Shown one piece after another: positions 16,265 through 25,012 of a DNA stretch of 45,617 nucleotides. The notes beneath the pieces were generated by a model. That model was not told the DNA's origin. It was given only the letters and a program-made list of their open reading frames with translations, and made no database searches. Each line of letters begins with the position of its first letter. Positions within the stretch are counted from its first letter, which is position 1. Origin of the DNA: Clostridia bacterium (GTDB taxonomy: Bacteria > Bacillota > Clostridia > Christensenellales > Borkfalkiaceae); the NCBI GenBank assembly GCA_900766495.1, contig CAAFVM010000004.1:1-45617 (forward strand), in the 5' to 3' direction. Both the position numbers and the translations under genes were made by a program.

Positions 16265-16306
16265 ATTTTTTAATATTGCCGAAAACGAACGTTGCCGAAA
16301 ATATTT

Positions 16307-17500
16307 TCAGCGAGTTATTTCTTCTTTGAAAACGTCGTAAAGTCGTTTTATTCCGAGTTCTATTCTTTCGTCGGTTGCGGAAGAAAAGTTAAGCCTTAAC
16401 GTCGAGCGGGGGACGCTTATATCCACGTAAAAGCTGTTGCCCGGCACGAACGCCACTTTTTTTTCTATGGCCTTTTTTGCAAGTTCGAAAGTGTTTATTC
16501 CGTGCCCGAAATCGCACCAGGCGAAAAGCCCGCCTCGCGGCGAAGTGTGAGTTATTTCGTCGCCGAAATATTCGTCGAGCGAGCTTGTTAAAACTCCGCA
16601 TTTGCGCCGATAAAGCGCGCGCATTTTTTCTATAAGCGCGTTTATGTCGTATTCGCGCATAAAGCCGTAAGCCATAAGCTGAGCGATCATTGCGGCGTGT
16701 ACGTCTTCCGTCTGCTTGGCGATAGCCATTTTTTTAAGAACGTCGGCAGGGGCGAGGGCGAACCCGAGGCGCAGCCCCGGCGCAAGTATTTTTGAAAACG
16801 ACGAGCAGAAAATTACGTTTCCGCTTTTGTCGAACGATTTTATTGCCGGCAGTTTTTTTCCGTCGAACACCAGTTCGCCGTAAGGGTCGTCCTCTATTAC
16901 CATAACGCCGTATTTTTCGGCAAGTTCGCATATTTTTATGCGTTTTTCAACCGATGTCGTAACGCCCGTGGGATTTTGAAAATTGGGAATTATATAAATA
17001 AGCTTAACTTTATTCGGTTTTTTTAAAATATTTTCGATGGCTTCGATATCGGCGCCGTCGCTCTCGAGAGGAACTCCGCGAAGCACCGCGCCGTATGCCC
17101 TGAAACTGTTCAGCGCGCCCACAAAGCTCGGTTCTTCCACTATTATTTCGTCGCCGTATTCCAAAAAGCATTTTGCCGCGATATCTATCGACTGTTGTCC
17201 GCCCGACGAAATTATAACTTCCTGCCCGTCGGTGTTAAGCCCGTAGCTTTCTTCAAGCCTTTTTTTAACCGCGTCGCGCAGAGGCTGATAGCCTTCCGTA
17301 GGTCCGTATTGAAGCGCAAGCTTCGGAGTTTCGAGTAAAGCCTTTTTTGCTATTTCGGCAAGTTGTTCATACGGAAAAAGTTCGGGCGCGGGGCTGCCGC
17401 CTCCGAGAGGCACTATATCGGGGTCGTTGCAAAGTTTCAATATTTCGCGTATGGGCGAACCTTTCAGATCTTTCATTGCTTTGGCGTATTCCGGTCGCAT
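16307..17500 (-). CDS. PLP-dependent aminotransferase, LysN/2-aminoadipate type (fold type I)
   Basis: The 397-residue enzyme belongs to the class I/II group related to 2-aminoadipate transaminase and the catalytic half of MocR regulators. Motifs are G-G-G-S-P-A-P-E-L-F-P (about 33-43), Q-Y-G-P-T-E-G-Y (about 64-71), the N-P-T-G substrate site (about 175-178), D-D-P-Y-G (about 204-208) and the PLP lysine in S-S-F-S-K (about 236). R-L-N-F-S near the C-terminus supplies the carboxylate-binding Arg. It has no helix-turn-helix extension, so it is an enzyme and not a MocR regulator. The exact substrate (aminoadipate, aromatic or branched amino acids) cannot be told. AAGGAGG precedes the ATG. Confidence 0.85.
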   Translation of the reverse strand: MRPEYAKAMKDLKGSPIREILKLCNDPDIVPLGGGSPAPELFPYEQLAEIAKKALLETPKLALQYGPTEGYQPLRDAVKKRLEESYGLNTDGQEVIISSGGQQSIDIAAKCFLEYGDEIIVEEPSFVGALNSFRAYGAVLRGVPLESDGADIEAIENILKKPNKVKLIYIIPNFQNPTGVTTSVEKRIKICELAEKYGVMVIEDDPYGELVFDGKKLPAIKSFDKSGNVIFCSSFSKILAPGLRLGFALAPADVLKKMAIAKQTEDVHAAMIAQLMAYGFMREYDINALIEKMRALYRRKCGVLTSSLDEYFGDEITHTSPRGGLFAWCDFGHGINTFELAKKAIEKKVAFVPGNSFYVDISVPRSTLRLNFSSATDERIELGIKRLYDVFKEEITR

Positions 17501-17548
17501 AGGGTAAATCCTCCTTAAAGTTTATAATTCGGTAAGCGCCGAAAGCTG

Positions 17549-17577
17549 CGTTAACGGGCTTATAGACGCACTTTTAT
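17549..17577 (-). repeat. Dispersed hairpin repeat, copy 5 (inverse orientation)
   Basis: On the minus strand it reads AAAAGTGCGTCTATAAGCCC followed by GTTAACG, an almost exact match to the copy at 42915. Only the left arm and core are present. It lies upstream of the aminotransferase; the rest of the 387-base gap is AT-rich with the rplS promoter at its right end. Confidence 0.6.
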
Positions 17578-17785
17578 GTTTTTTAGGGGTATAAAAAAGC
17601 AAAAACGCAATAGCGTTATAAAAACAAATAACAAGTATTTGTTATATTCGGATTATATCGTAAAACGTTATAAAAAGCAATAATTTAGAATACTCGGTAA
17701 AAAATATGCAAAAAAATATGAATATTCATAAATTCCTTTTTTGCCCGCCATATAAATTAAATTTTAAAATATGCGGTAAAAACGC

Positions 17786-17814
17786 TTGCAAATAACTTTG
17801 GCTTATGTTAAAAT
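17786..17814 (+). promoter_or_regulatory. Promoter of rplS, extended -10
   Basis: TTGCAA (17786-17791), a 17-base spacer and TAAAAT (17809-17814), again with TG before the -10 and AGCAA after it, matching the rpsB promoter. Confidence 0.8.
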
Positions 17815-17820
17815 AGCAAA

Positions 17821-17887
17821 GTGACTTCGGACGGTCCTCTTGCAAAGCGGCAATGAACGTCTGGTAATATAAGGAGGTATAAGTCTT
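17821..17887 (+). promoter_or_regulatory. Candidate L19 leader RNA
   Basis: The short leader holds a hairpin CGGACG (17828-17833) with CGTCTG (17858-17863), just before the GGAGG ribosome site. Bacillota rplS genes are known to carry an L19 leader motif. Identity here is inferred from position and fold only. Confidence 0.45.
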
Positions 17888-18232
17888 ATGGCAAACATTA
17901 TCGACCAGATTAACCAGGAAAACATGAAAAAAGAAACTCCTTCTTTCAATATCGGCGATACCGTAAAAGTATCGGTTAAGGTTATTGAAGGTACAAGGGA
18001 AAGAATTCAGATTTTCGAAGGCGTTGTCATCGCTAAAAGGCACGGTGGTATAAGCGAAACTTTCACCGTTCGCAGAATGTCTTTCGGTATCGGCGTTGAA
18101 AGAACGTTCCCCGTTCATTCGCCCAAGATTGCAAAGGTTGAAGTTGTAAGAAAAGGTAAAGTAAGAAGAGCAAAACTTTACTATCTGCGCGGACTCACCG
18201 GCAAGGCTGCTAAAGTTAAAGAAGTTCTGTAA
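17888..18232 (+). CDS. rplS: 50S ribosomal protein L19
   Basis: L19 sits at the 30S-50S interface. The 114 residues match the family: P-x-F-x-I-G-D-T-V-K-V (about 20-30), R-I-Q-I-F-E-G-V-V-I (about 42-51), T-V-R-R-M-S-F-G-I-G-V-E-R-T-F-P (about 65-80) and the basic C-terminal K-V-R-R-A-K-L-Y-Y-L-R. A perfect GGAGG lies 12 bases before the ATG. It is a single-gene unit with its own promoter and terminator, separated from the usual trmD neighbour. Confidence 0.98.
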   Translation: MANIIDQINQENMKKETPSFNIGDTVKVSVKVIEGTRERIQIFEGVVIAKRHGGISETFTVRRMSFGIGVERTFPVHSPKIAKVEVVRKGKVRRAKLYYLRGLTGKAAKVKEVL

Positions 18233-18259
18233 TTATTTTTTAAATTTAATTAAAACACA

Positions 18260-18291
18260 AAAACCTCGTTCTTTTGCGAACGAGGTTTTTT
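18260..18291. terminator. Terminator after rplS
   Basis: AAACCTCGTTC-ttttgc-GAACGAGGTTTTTT forms a perfect stem with a T-run. Confidence 0.92.
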
Positions 18292-18391
18292 CGTCGTTGT
18301 TTTGTATAAAAAGTTGTTTTGTATAAAAATAATTTATGTTGAATATAAAAATTTTTGAAATAAAAAGTGGGGTAAAAAAATCATAACCGTA

Positions 18392-18421
18392 TTGACAGAA
18401 CGTTTTTTTTTGTGCTAAAAT
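18392..18421 (+). promoter_or_regulatory. Promoter of the secreted-protein genes
   Basis: A perfect TTGACA (18392-18397), an 18-base spacer and TAAAAT (18416-18421). The short leader contains the hairpin GAGCCT...AGGCTC (about 18428-18453) before GGAG and the ATG at 18474. Confidence 0.75.
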
Positions 18422-18473
18422 TAAAGCGAGCCTGGGGTAAAAAAACAAGGCTCCGGGCGAAGGAGTAAAACGG

Positions 18474-18803
18474 ATGAAACTGTTCAAAAGGGTTGCGGCT
18501 GCGATTATTGCGTTAGTCGTTTCGTGCGGTACGTTTGTTTCGGTAAACAAAAAGGCTTATGCGCTGGGTAATACTTTAAGTCATTTGTTCAGCGATTCAA
18601 TGGTTTATTACCTTACCGATTCGCGCCCGTGTTTTAGTGAAGACGAATTGCAACCGTTGGTTGGTTCTCGCCAAATAATTTACGATTACAGGTTTGATTT
18701 AACCGAAAGCGTATTGCAGAATTTATATTCGTCTAATTATTTTTTAGGCTATCGCAAAGCGGGCGAGGGAATTTCGCCTATACTATATTTATATTCGATA
18801 TAA
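18474..18803 (+). pseudogene. Secreted protein of unknown function, 5' part (frameshifted)
   Basis: The 109-residue reading frame begins with a clear signal peptide, cleaved near K-A-Y-A-L (about residue 30). It stops at 18803, but the minus-one frame is open from 18737 and runs straight into the next reading frame, so one gene of about 365 codons seems to be split. The switch is most simply a one-base deletion near 18767-18772, where the new frame gives E-G-N-F-A-Y-T-I-F-I-F-D. A U-UUU-UUA heptamer lies in exact frame at 18740-18746 and is considered separately. I recognise no family. The strong promoter and ribosome site are intact. Confidence 0.6.
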
Positions 18804-18829
18804 AAACCTTTTCGGTAGATTCGAATATA

Positions 18830-19573
18830 ATGACGAGCATTCTTTTGCAGTTAAAAGACTTAGGTTGGATAACCGTGATTATAACGCCGTATGATTATGA
18901 TAACTTTACGACGATTGATTTTGCAAACGTAGATAAATTTATACGTTCATACGAAGACGAAATAGGCGATTTTGTGTATAAATCGGTTAAGGACTATATA
19001 GCTAATTATAATGCCACATACCTTACAATATTTGTGAATCATAAATTGGTTCCCGAAGTAACCGACGTAAATTTTGATTTGAATTGGCTTTACGACCATA
19101 ATTATTTTATTCGCTGCCTTATTGCCGGTTGGTTGTATAATTTTAATTATAAAAATACGTCTTATGATTTTCAGTATTTAAAGGATAAGATTAATTTATT
19201 GGTTCATATAGGGAACGGCGTATATATCGATTTGTTTAAAGATATATCGGACCGTGAACCTTTGAATTTGGGGGAAGACGGCGGAAGTGATTTAGGTAAT
19301 TGTTATTCCGATTATTGTGCTTTTGGAGAAACTACAGTTGAGCAAAGCAATTGGAGACTAATTAAGTACTTGCAAGGATGTGAAGAACGCCCCGAAGACT
19401 TGCCGGTTTATTTGCTTATCAACGAACCTATAGAAGAAGACCCGGACGGGGTGGTTATAAGAATGAAAAAATCGATTATCGGCGATATAAGTCAGTTTGA
19501 GTTAGGTGCGCGCAGGGAAGAAATGCTTGCCGAATTCGGCGAATTCTATAACGAATTGACGAATAATATATAA
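18830..19573 (+). pseudogene. Secreted protein of unknown function, 3' part (frameshifted)
   Basis: This is the continuation of the preceding gene in the minus-one frame; reading is open from 18737. The ATG at 18830 has no ribosome site, which argues against an independent gene. The 247 residues are rich in Asp, Tyr, Asn and Phe, with L-K-D-L-G-W-I-T-V-I-I-T-P (about 8-20) like the core of an alpha/beta fold, and a Cys-containing C-terminal part. I do not recognise the domain. A GGAG-led lipoprotein gene starts 25 bases later, probably on the same message. Confidence 0.55.
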
Positions 19574-19597
19574 CAAAACAAAGAAGGAGATGAGAAA

Positions 19598-20383
19598 ATG
19601 AAACGCTTAAAAATTTTACTTGCGGTTATTTGCCTGTTAAGCGCGACGTGTTTTGTTTTTGCTTGCGGAAAAAAACCATCTTCATCTTCAAATGCGGGAG
19701 GCAGCGCGAAGGCGCTGCCTTCGCCTAATAATTTGCAAATTGAAAATTTTATTGCAAAATGGGATGAAGTAAAAAGCGCCGTAAAATATAAAATAACCGT
19801 AAACAAAAAGGAATTTGAAACAAAAAATTGCGAATACGATTTTTCTTCCGAAAAAACCGACGGAATAAGCGCATATTACGTGAGCGTTGTAGCCGTAGGC
19901 GACGGTATAAAAAACGGAGATTCGCGCCCGGCAATAAAAACATACATAGTGAAAGCCGAAAAAACAACGCCGAACCTTGCGTATTATTCTATAAACAACG
20001 GAAGCGAATATGCGGTATCGCGCGGGAAAGCCACAAAGGCAGACATGGGCGAACGTATAGTAATCCCCGATTTTTATAAAGGCAAGCCTGTAACCGAAAT
20101 TGTTGAAAGGTTTTTTTTTTATAACGCGCTGGCTATAGGTGGAAGTTCTACGGCAAGCGGAAATTATTGGACTAAATCGGTAAAATTGCCGAAAAAACTA
20201 AAAGCAATAGGCAGTCATGCATTTATGGGAATGACTGCTCTCGAAGAGGTTGAAATACCCGATTCGGTAACATATATCGGCGAATATGCGTTTGATTATT
20301 GTCCGTTAAAAAAGGTGGAAATTCCAAGCGGGTTAACGGTAATAAACAAGGGTTTTTTTTTCATACGCAAATTTCCGAATTGA
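19598..20383 (+). pseudogene. BspA-type leucine-rich-repeat lipoprotein, 5' part
   Basis: The product is exported and lipid-anchored (lipobox F-V-F-A-C, Cys about 25), followed by a Ser/Gly linker, an Ig-like domain (about 45-120) and LRR_5-type repeats with the pattern I-G-x-x-A-F (I-G-S-H-A-F, then I-G-E-Y-A-F). Such proteins sit on the cell surface and bind host or glycan ligands. Translation stops 22 bases after a T9 tract at 20353-20361. With ten T the frame would run on into the next entry as one protein of about 770 residues. Another tract, T10 at 20111-20120, lies in frame earlier. AAGGAG precedes the ATG. Confidence 0.7.
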
Positions 20384-21915
20384 ACTTGAAAAACGTAACG
20401 GAAATAGGCGACGGTGCTTTCAGTATGTGCAATAATATAAAAGAGGTAGATTTAAGCAAAGTAAAAAAACTTGGAACGTCGTTTAGAAATTGCAAAAAAC
20501 TTGAAAAAATTACCGTTCCCGAAACATTCGAAACGCTTGGCAGAGCTTTTGAAGGGACGCCTTGGGAAGACTCGTTGCCGAACGGGGTAAATTGCCTGGC
20601 AAATTACGTTTATTGCGTAAAAGGTAAACTTGAAAGCGAAATTTTAGATTTAAGCGGAAAAGAATATAGCGGAATAACCGGAATTGTCGGGTATATTTTT
20701 GACATCAATAACTGCAAAGATTTAAGGTTTTTGAATTTGAGCGAAAATATCACGAAACTTGAAAGGCATGCGTTTAATGGTTGTTCGAATTTAATGCAGG
20801 TAAAACTGGGCAAACAGGTTGAATTAATAGACGAATATGCGTTTAACGGTTGTTTTCGGGTGTTTGAAATTTACAACATGAGCAAGATTGAAATAACCGC
20901 GGGCGCCGACGAAAACGGTGGCATTGCCAGGTTTGCCAGAATAATACATAAAAACGCCGAAGAGCAAAGCGTGTTTACGCTTACTTCCGACGGATATTAT
21001 TTTATGGAGTTAAACGAAAACGGAGAGGATAAAGCGTATCTGGTAACCGCGGTAGAAAAGAAATCGAACAGCCTGGTGTTGCCCGAAAGCATAAATCTGA
21101 ACGGAAAAATTTACAACGAATACGGTATAGCGTATGTGGCGTTTTCTGGCTTCGGTTATTTTGACCATGTAAATTTAGGCAACGCCGTAACGAGTATAGA
21201 GGCAGGCGCTTTCAACGATTGTTTCGTTTCGGAATTCGTTATGGGCGACGGCATAACGTCGTTTGGTATAAGCTGTTTACCTAAATGTATCGTACGACTT
21301 ACTGTAGGGAAGAACGTAACCGAAATAGTTAAAGATACAGTTTGTAGGGTTTATGAAATATGCAATTTGAGTAAAATAAATTTAAGTTTAAATTCGACCG
21401 AATATAATTATTTAATATCGAGCTATACGATTGCTATAGGAAACTCAACAAATGAAAGGGCGATAGAAAAAGTAGCCGAAGACGTTTACGCTTATAAAAT
21501 AACCGACGGCGAAGAAGAAAAAATATGCGTGTTTGCTTTTACCGAGAAATTATCGCTCGTGTTGCCTGAAAGCTTTAATTTTAAGGGCAAAACGGTAACA
21601 AATTACATAATGAATAAAAAGTTTAATTATGTAAACGCGCGGTATATAGACGAGGACGGCGTAACGAGAAAAGACGGTTGTGTGCGCGCGGTTGCGGGAA
21701 ATTCGTTAACAGAAGTAATAGAAAATGAAACTTATTATCCGTATACATACATTTTATATAAGGGAAGCGAAGAGGAATGGGAAAATAACCCTTGCCGCGT
21801 TTATATGAACGGGAAAAGCCTTAAAGTATATTATTACAGCGAAACTCCCGATTGCGATAATTATTATTGGCATTACGACGAAAACGGCAATGCCGTAATC
21901 TGGAACGAAAAGTAA
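20299..21915 (+). pseudogene. BspA-type leucine-rich-repeat lipoprotein, 3' part
   Basis: This frame takes over from the previous entry after the T9 tract; the meaningful part begins near 20362 (H-T-Q-I-S-E-L-N-L). The start at 20299 is only the upstream end of the open frame and has no ribosome site. It carries several LRR_5 repeats (I-G-D-G-A-F, L-E-R-H-A-F-N-G-C-S, I-D-E-Y-A-F-N-G-C, I-E-A-G-A-F-N-D-C) and a Tyr-rich C-terminus with an acidic end. The repeats continue those of the 5' part in register. A good terminator follows. The gene could be off by slippage, dead, or restored by slippage during transcription. Confidence 0.7.
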
Positions 21916-21944
21916 AAAAATAAATCTATTGAATGTTACTTACT

Positions 21945-21975
21945 AAAAAAATCCTACGTATTGTAGGATTTTTTT
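21945..21975. terminator. Bidirectional terminator between the LRR gene and gntR
   Basis: AAAAAAATCCTAC-gtatt-GTAGGATTTTTTT is a perfect stem with A- and T-runs and serves the two converging units. Confidence 0.9.
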
Positions 21976-22019
21976 AATAAATTTCTTCTATAATTTTAAT
22001 AAATTTCTTCTATAATTTT
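21976..22019. repeat. Two exact 22-bp tandem copies at the 3' end of gntR
   Basis: AATAAATTTCTTCTATAATTTT occurs twice in a row (21976-21997 and 21998-22019). The inner copy encodes the last residues of the GntR protein; the outer copy lies just beyond the stop codon, so a recent duplication left the protein end intact. Confidence 0.9.
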
Positions 22020-22358
22020 AATAATTTCTTCTTTTTTTACGCCGAGGTCGCGATAATAACCTGCGTTTTGCTCGGCTTTTTTACGCGCGAGTTCGAGTTT
22101 TTGCGTTGTTTCGCCCGATTTATCGGGGCAAACGTAAAAACCTTTTGCGGGCAAAGCGTAAATAAATCCGTCGTTTTCCAACTTTTCATAAGCGTTTTTA
22201 ACGGTTATAACGCTTATTTTCAGCTCGCCCGAAACCTGCCTTATAGAGGGTAGCGGGCTGTTCGGTTTTAATTCGCCCGATATTATCTGCGAAATAATCT
22301 GACGGCAAAGTTGTTCGTAAATGGGCGTTTCGCTGCGCGGCGAAATAATAAGTTTCAT
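21996..22358 (-). CDS. GntR-family transcriptional regulator, YtrA subfamily
   Basis: The 120-residue protein has the winged helix of the family (about 10-75: P-I-Y-E-Q-L-C-R-Q-I, then L-P-S-I-R-Q-V-S-G-E-L and V-K-N-A-Y-E-K-L-E-N-D-G-F-I). Only a short helical tail follows in place of a ligand domain, as in YtrA regulators, which repress ABC exporter operons in response to cell-envelope stress. It is the last gene of the operon with the permease and ATPase (23 bases after the permease). The likely target is the palindrome at 24009-24030 over the operon promoter. Its GntR-last order is less common than GntR-first. Confidence 0.88.
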   Translation of the reverse strand: MKLIISPRSETPIYEQLCRQIISQIISGELKPNSPLPSIRQVSGELKISVITVKNAYEKLENDGFIYALPAKGFYVCPDKSGETTQKLELARKKAEQNAGYYRDLGVKKEEIIKIIEEIY

Positions 22359-22381
22359 TGTTTTGCGCCTGCCTTTAAAAA

Positions 22382-23029
22382 TTAAAGGTTAGCCTTTTCG
22401 AATTTGTCGCCCGCAAGTTTAACCGACAGCGCGAGAGTGCCTGCGTAAACCGTCGCCGCAACCAACAAAAACGCAAGCCTTGCGTAAATTCCGCTTAAAG
22501 CGAAGCCGTCTAAAACCGAATAAAGGGCGGGGGTGAGCTGCACGGTCAATTCTATAATTCCGTAAACCGCAATAAACGTTATTAACCCTAAAATCAGCGG
22601 TATTCCGAATTTATAACCGGTTTTGAAATAGGCGGGCATAAATACGAGGTTGAACGCCGAATAGCACAAAAGCGAATAGGCGAAGAATGAAAAATTAGCG
22701 TCGATTCCCACAATGTTGCCCTCGGGCATAACCGCGCGCGCCCAAAAAGCGAACGGCACGGCAACAAGCAAAATAGCAAGCTGAATGCTCGCCGAAGCAA
22801 GACAAATCGCCCCCGAAATATCACGCCTGCGAACGGGCAGCATAGCCGAAAATTCTATTGACGAGTTGGCTTTAACCGCCTGCACGTAAACCATTACGCC
22901 CAAAATCGAATACCCCGGCGCGACTATTAGCGGGTAGTTCGGTATAAACGCGAAAAATCCGAACAGCGGAAAGAAAAACAGCGCTACGGGGAAATTAAGT
23001 TTAAACTGCTCTAAAAAAAGTTTTTTCAT
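22382..23029 (-). CDS. ABC transporter permease, about six membrane spans
   Basis: The 215-residue membrane protein overlaps the ATPase gene by four bases and so is translationally coupled to it. Hydrophobic segments alternate with short loops, and the P-V-R-R-R-D-I-S-G-A loop (about 64-73) resembles the coupling region of ABC-2-type permeases of YtrA-regulated systems. The partner ATPase and regulator suggest export of a peptide or lipid-like compound. The substrate is unknown. Confidence 0.75.
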   Translation of the reverse strand: MKKLFLEQFKLNFPVALFFFPLFGFFAFIPNYPLIVAPGYSILGVMVYVQAVKANSSIEFSAMLPVRRRDISGAICLASASIQLAILLVAVPFAFWARAVMPEGNIVGIDANFSFFAYSLLCYSAFNLVFMPAYFKTGYKFGIPLILGLITFIAVYGIIELTVQLTPALYSVLDGFALSGIYARLAFLLVAATVYAGTLALSVKLAGDKFEKANL

Positions 23030-23898
23030 TGTTTGTTGCCTCCCGCGCGTTCGTAAAATACGGTAACGTCGTCGAGCGTGGGCTTTTCGGTTACTATATT
23101 TGCAGATAGCAGGTTTTCTTCGCGCAAAAGTTCAAGCGCGCTTCTTTCTATAAGACCCGAAAAACCGAACGAGTTGGTTTTTATAGAAATCGCCGCCTGT
23201 TCGAGTTGTTCGTTCAAATCGTCCAATCCGCCTTTTATAAGCGCGTGTCCGTCCAAAAGCTCGTCTTTTTGCTTGTCGAATATAATTTCGCCTTTCCTTA
23301 TATATAATATATAGTCGGCGCATTTTTCAAGGTCTTCGGTAATATGAGTGGAAAACAAAATGCTCTTCTTGCCGTCGGAAACTATTTCGGTAAATAAATC
23401 GAGTATTTCTTCGCGCGCGACGGGGTCGAGTCCGCTGGTGGGTTCGTCGAAAATAAAAATTTCGGCTCCGTGCGAAAGCGCGAGCGCAAGCGAAAATTTA
23501 ACCGACATTCCCGCCGAAAGCTCGTTTACTCGTTTATTCAAATTAAGCTCGAATTTTTCGGCGTATGAATTAAAAACGTTAAAATCGAAATCGTCGTAAA
23601 ACCCCGCGTATGAACTCGCGATGGTTTTAAGTTTTTTGAATTTGTAATAGTTGAACGTTCCCGTGGTGAAACTTATGCGTTTTTTAAGCTCGGTCTCGTT
23701 CTCGCGCATGTCAAGCCCGTTTATTTCAACCTTGCCGCCGCTTGGAATAACCGTGCGCATAACGCTTTTCAAAGTGGTGGTTTTGCCCGCTCCGTTTCGC
23801 CCTATAAACCCGGTTATGCAACCGTCGGGTACCTCGAAACTTACGTTTTTAAGGCTGAACGACGGATATTCTTTGCATAATCCCGTTACTTTCAGCAT
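23026..23898 (-). CDS. ABC transporter ATP-binding protein
   Basis: The 290-residue ATPase has Walker A G-R-N-G-A-G-K-T-T (about 37-45), an ABC signature L-S-A-G-M (the usual LSGGQ, here with S-A-G-M), Walker B I-F-I-F-D-E-P and the H-loop in S-T-H-I-T-E-D. A C-terminal extension of about 80 residues follows, as in YtrB-like exporters. I chose the ATG at 23898, preceded by AAGGAGA, and not the longer frame to 23991, which has no ribosome site. It is the first gene of the ATPase-permease-GntR operon. Confidence 0.88.
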   Translation of the reverse strand: MLKVTGLCKEYPSFSLKNVSFEVPDGCITGFIGRNGAGKTTTLKSVMRTVIPSGGKVEINGLDMRENETELKKRISFTTGTFNYYKFKKLKTIASSYAGFYDDFDFNVFNSYAEKFELNLNKRVNELSAGMSVKFSLALALSHGAEIFIFDEPTSGLDPVAREEILDLFTEIVSDGKKSILFSTHITEDLEKCADYILYIRKGEIIFDKQKDELLDGHALIKGGLDDLNEQLEQAAISIKTNSFGFSGLIERSALELLREENLLSANIVTEKPTLDDVTVFYERAGGNKQ

Positions 23899-24008
23899 TT
23901 TTTGATTCTCCTTGTAATATTTTTTGTTTGCCTTACCGAGTTTTTCGCTTTTTACGGAGTTGTTTTCTCGCGCTTCGGATCTTCGGCTCATCGATTAGGC
24001 AAACTGTG

Positions 24009-24030
24009 TATATTGTATATATACAGTATA
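24009..24030. promoter_or_regulatory. Palindromic operator for the YtrA-type GntR regulator
   Basis: Two 11-bp arms, TATATTGTATA and TATACAGTATA, abut without spacer and match as an inverted repeat with one mismatch. The site covers the -10 and the start of the ATPase operon. Binding would block transcription; the regulator is inferred to be the one encoded at 21996-22358. Confidence 0.7.
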
Positions 24031-24053
24031 TAGCGGTGGAATATTCTTGTCAA
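24025..24053 (-). promoter_or_regulatory. Promoter of the ATPase-permease-GntR operon
   Basis: On the minus strand a perfect TTGACA (24053-24048), a 17-base spacer and TATACT (24030-24025). The -10 lies inside the operator. Confidence 0.8.
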
Positions 24054-24156
24054 CGAAAAATGAGTTCTTGCGGCGAAAAATGGCAAAATATATTTTTTAA
24101 CAGGCTTGCGGGCTTTGCGTTTACCGTTTATTTACCCGTGCGGGCGGTAAAAAGCG

Positions 24157-24186
24157 TTGACTAACACGGCGGCGGGGTGATATAAT
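24157..24186 (+). promoter_or_regulatory. Promoter of the second ABC system
   Basis: TTGACT (24157-24162), an 18-base spacer and a perfect TATAAT (24181-24186). The leader of about 105 bases before 24299 contains no structure I recognise. Confidence 0.7.
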
Positions 24187-24298
24187 TTTTAACGTAAACA
24201 ATCAATACGTCGGTTAAATGCCCGCGGCTGAAACGGCTGAACTAAAAACGAATTTGTTTTACGGCGGGCGATAAGGCGCAAGGGCAAGGGTATTCAAA

Positions 24299-25012
24299 AT
24301 GTTGGAAATTCGCAATTTAACAAAAACCTATAAAGGCGGCAAAGTCGCTGTGGATAATTTGTGTTTAACGGTTGAAGCGGGCGATATTTACGGGTTTATA
24401 GGGCATAACGGCGCGGGTAAATCCACCACGATAAAATCGGTCGTGGGCGTGCTGGATTTCGATGGCGGCGACATTTTTATCGACGGGCATTCGGTTAAAA
24501 CCGAGCCGCTCGCCTGCAAAAAAATAACCGCGTACATTCCAGACAATCCCGACATTTACGAACATCTTACTGGCATACAATATTTGAATTTCGTGGGCGA
24601 TATTTTCGACGTAGGCAAAAACGACCGCTACGCCCGCATTGAAAAATATGCCGATTTGTTTGAAATTAAAGAGGCGCTCGGCGACCTCGTTTCTTCCTAT
24701 TCGCACGGAATGAAGCAAAAACTCGCGCTTATCGGCGCGCTTATTCACTCGCCGAAATTGCTTGTTCTCGACGAGCCGTTCGTAGGGCTCGACCCGAAAG
24801 CGAGCTTTGCGGTAAAAAACGTAATGCGCGAAATGTGCGAGGGCGGAAGCGCGGTTTTCTTTTCTACCCATGTTCTGGAAGTAGCCGAAAAATTATGCAA
24901 CAAGGTTGCTATAATTAAAGGCGGCAAGCTTGAAATTGCGGGGCGTACGGAAGACGTGGTTGGCGGTTCTTCGCTCGAAAACGTGTTTCTTGCGGGGGAA
25001 AGCGCCGAATGA
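24299..25012 (+). CDS. ABC transporter ATP-binding protein
   Basis: This 237-residue ATPase has Walker A G-H-N-G-A-G-K-S-T (about 36-44), a signature S-Y-S-H-G-M-K-Q-K (about 134-142), Walker B L-L-V-L-D-E-P and a switch His in F-F-S-T-H-V-L-E. S-H-G-M in the signature is typical of CcmA/YxlF-like ABC-2 exporters. AAGGGT precedes the ATG. The next gene overlaps by four bases and supplies the membrane part. Confidence 0.9.
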   Translation: MLEIRNLTKTYKGGKVAVDNLCLTVEAGDIYGFIGHNGAGKSTTIKSVVGVLDFDGGDIFIDGHSVKTEPLACKKITAYIPDNPDIYEHLTGIQYLNFVGDIFDVGKNDRYARIEKYADLFEIKEALGDLVSSYSHGMKQKLALIGALIHSPKLLVLDEPFVGLDPKASFAVKNVMREMCEGGSAVFFSTHVLEVAEKLCNKVAIIKGGKLEIAGRTEDVVGGSSLENVFLAGESAE

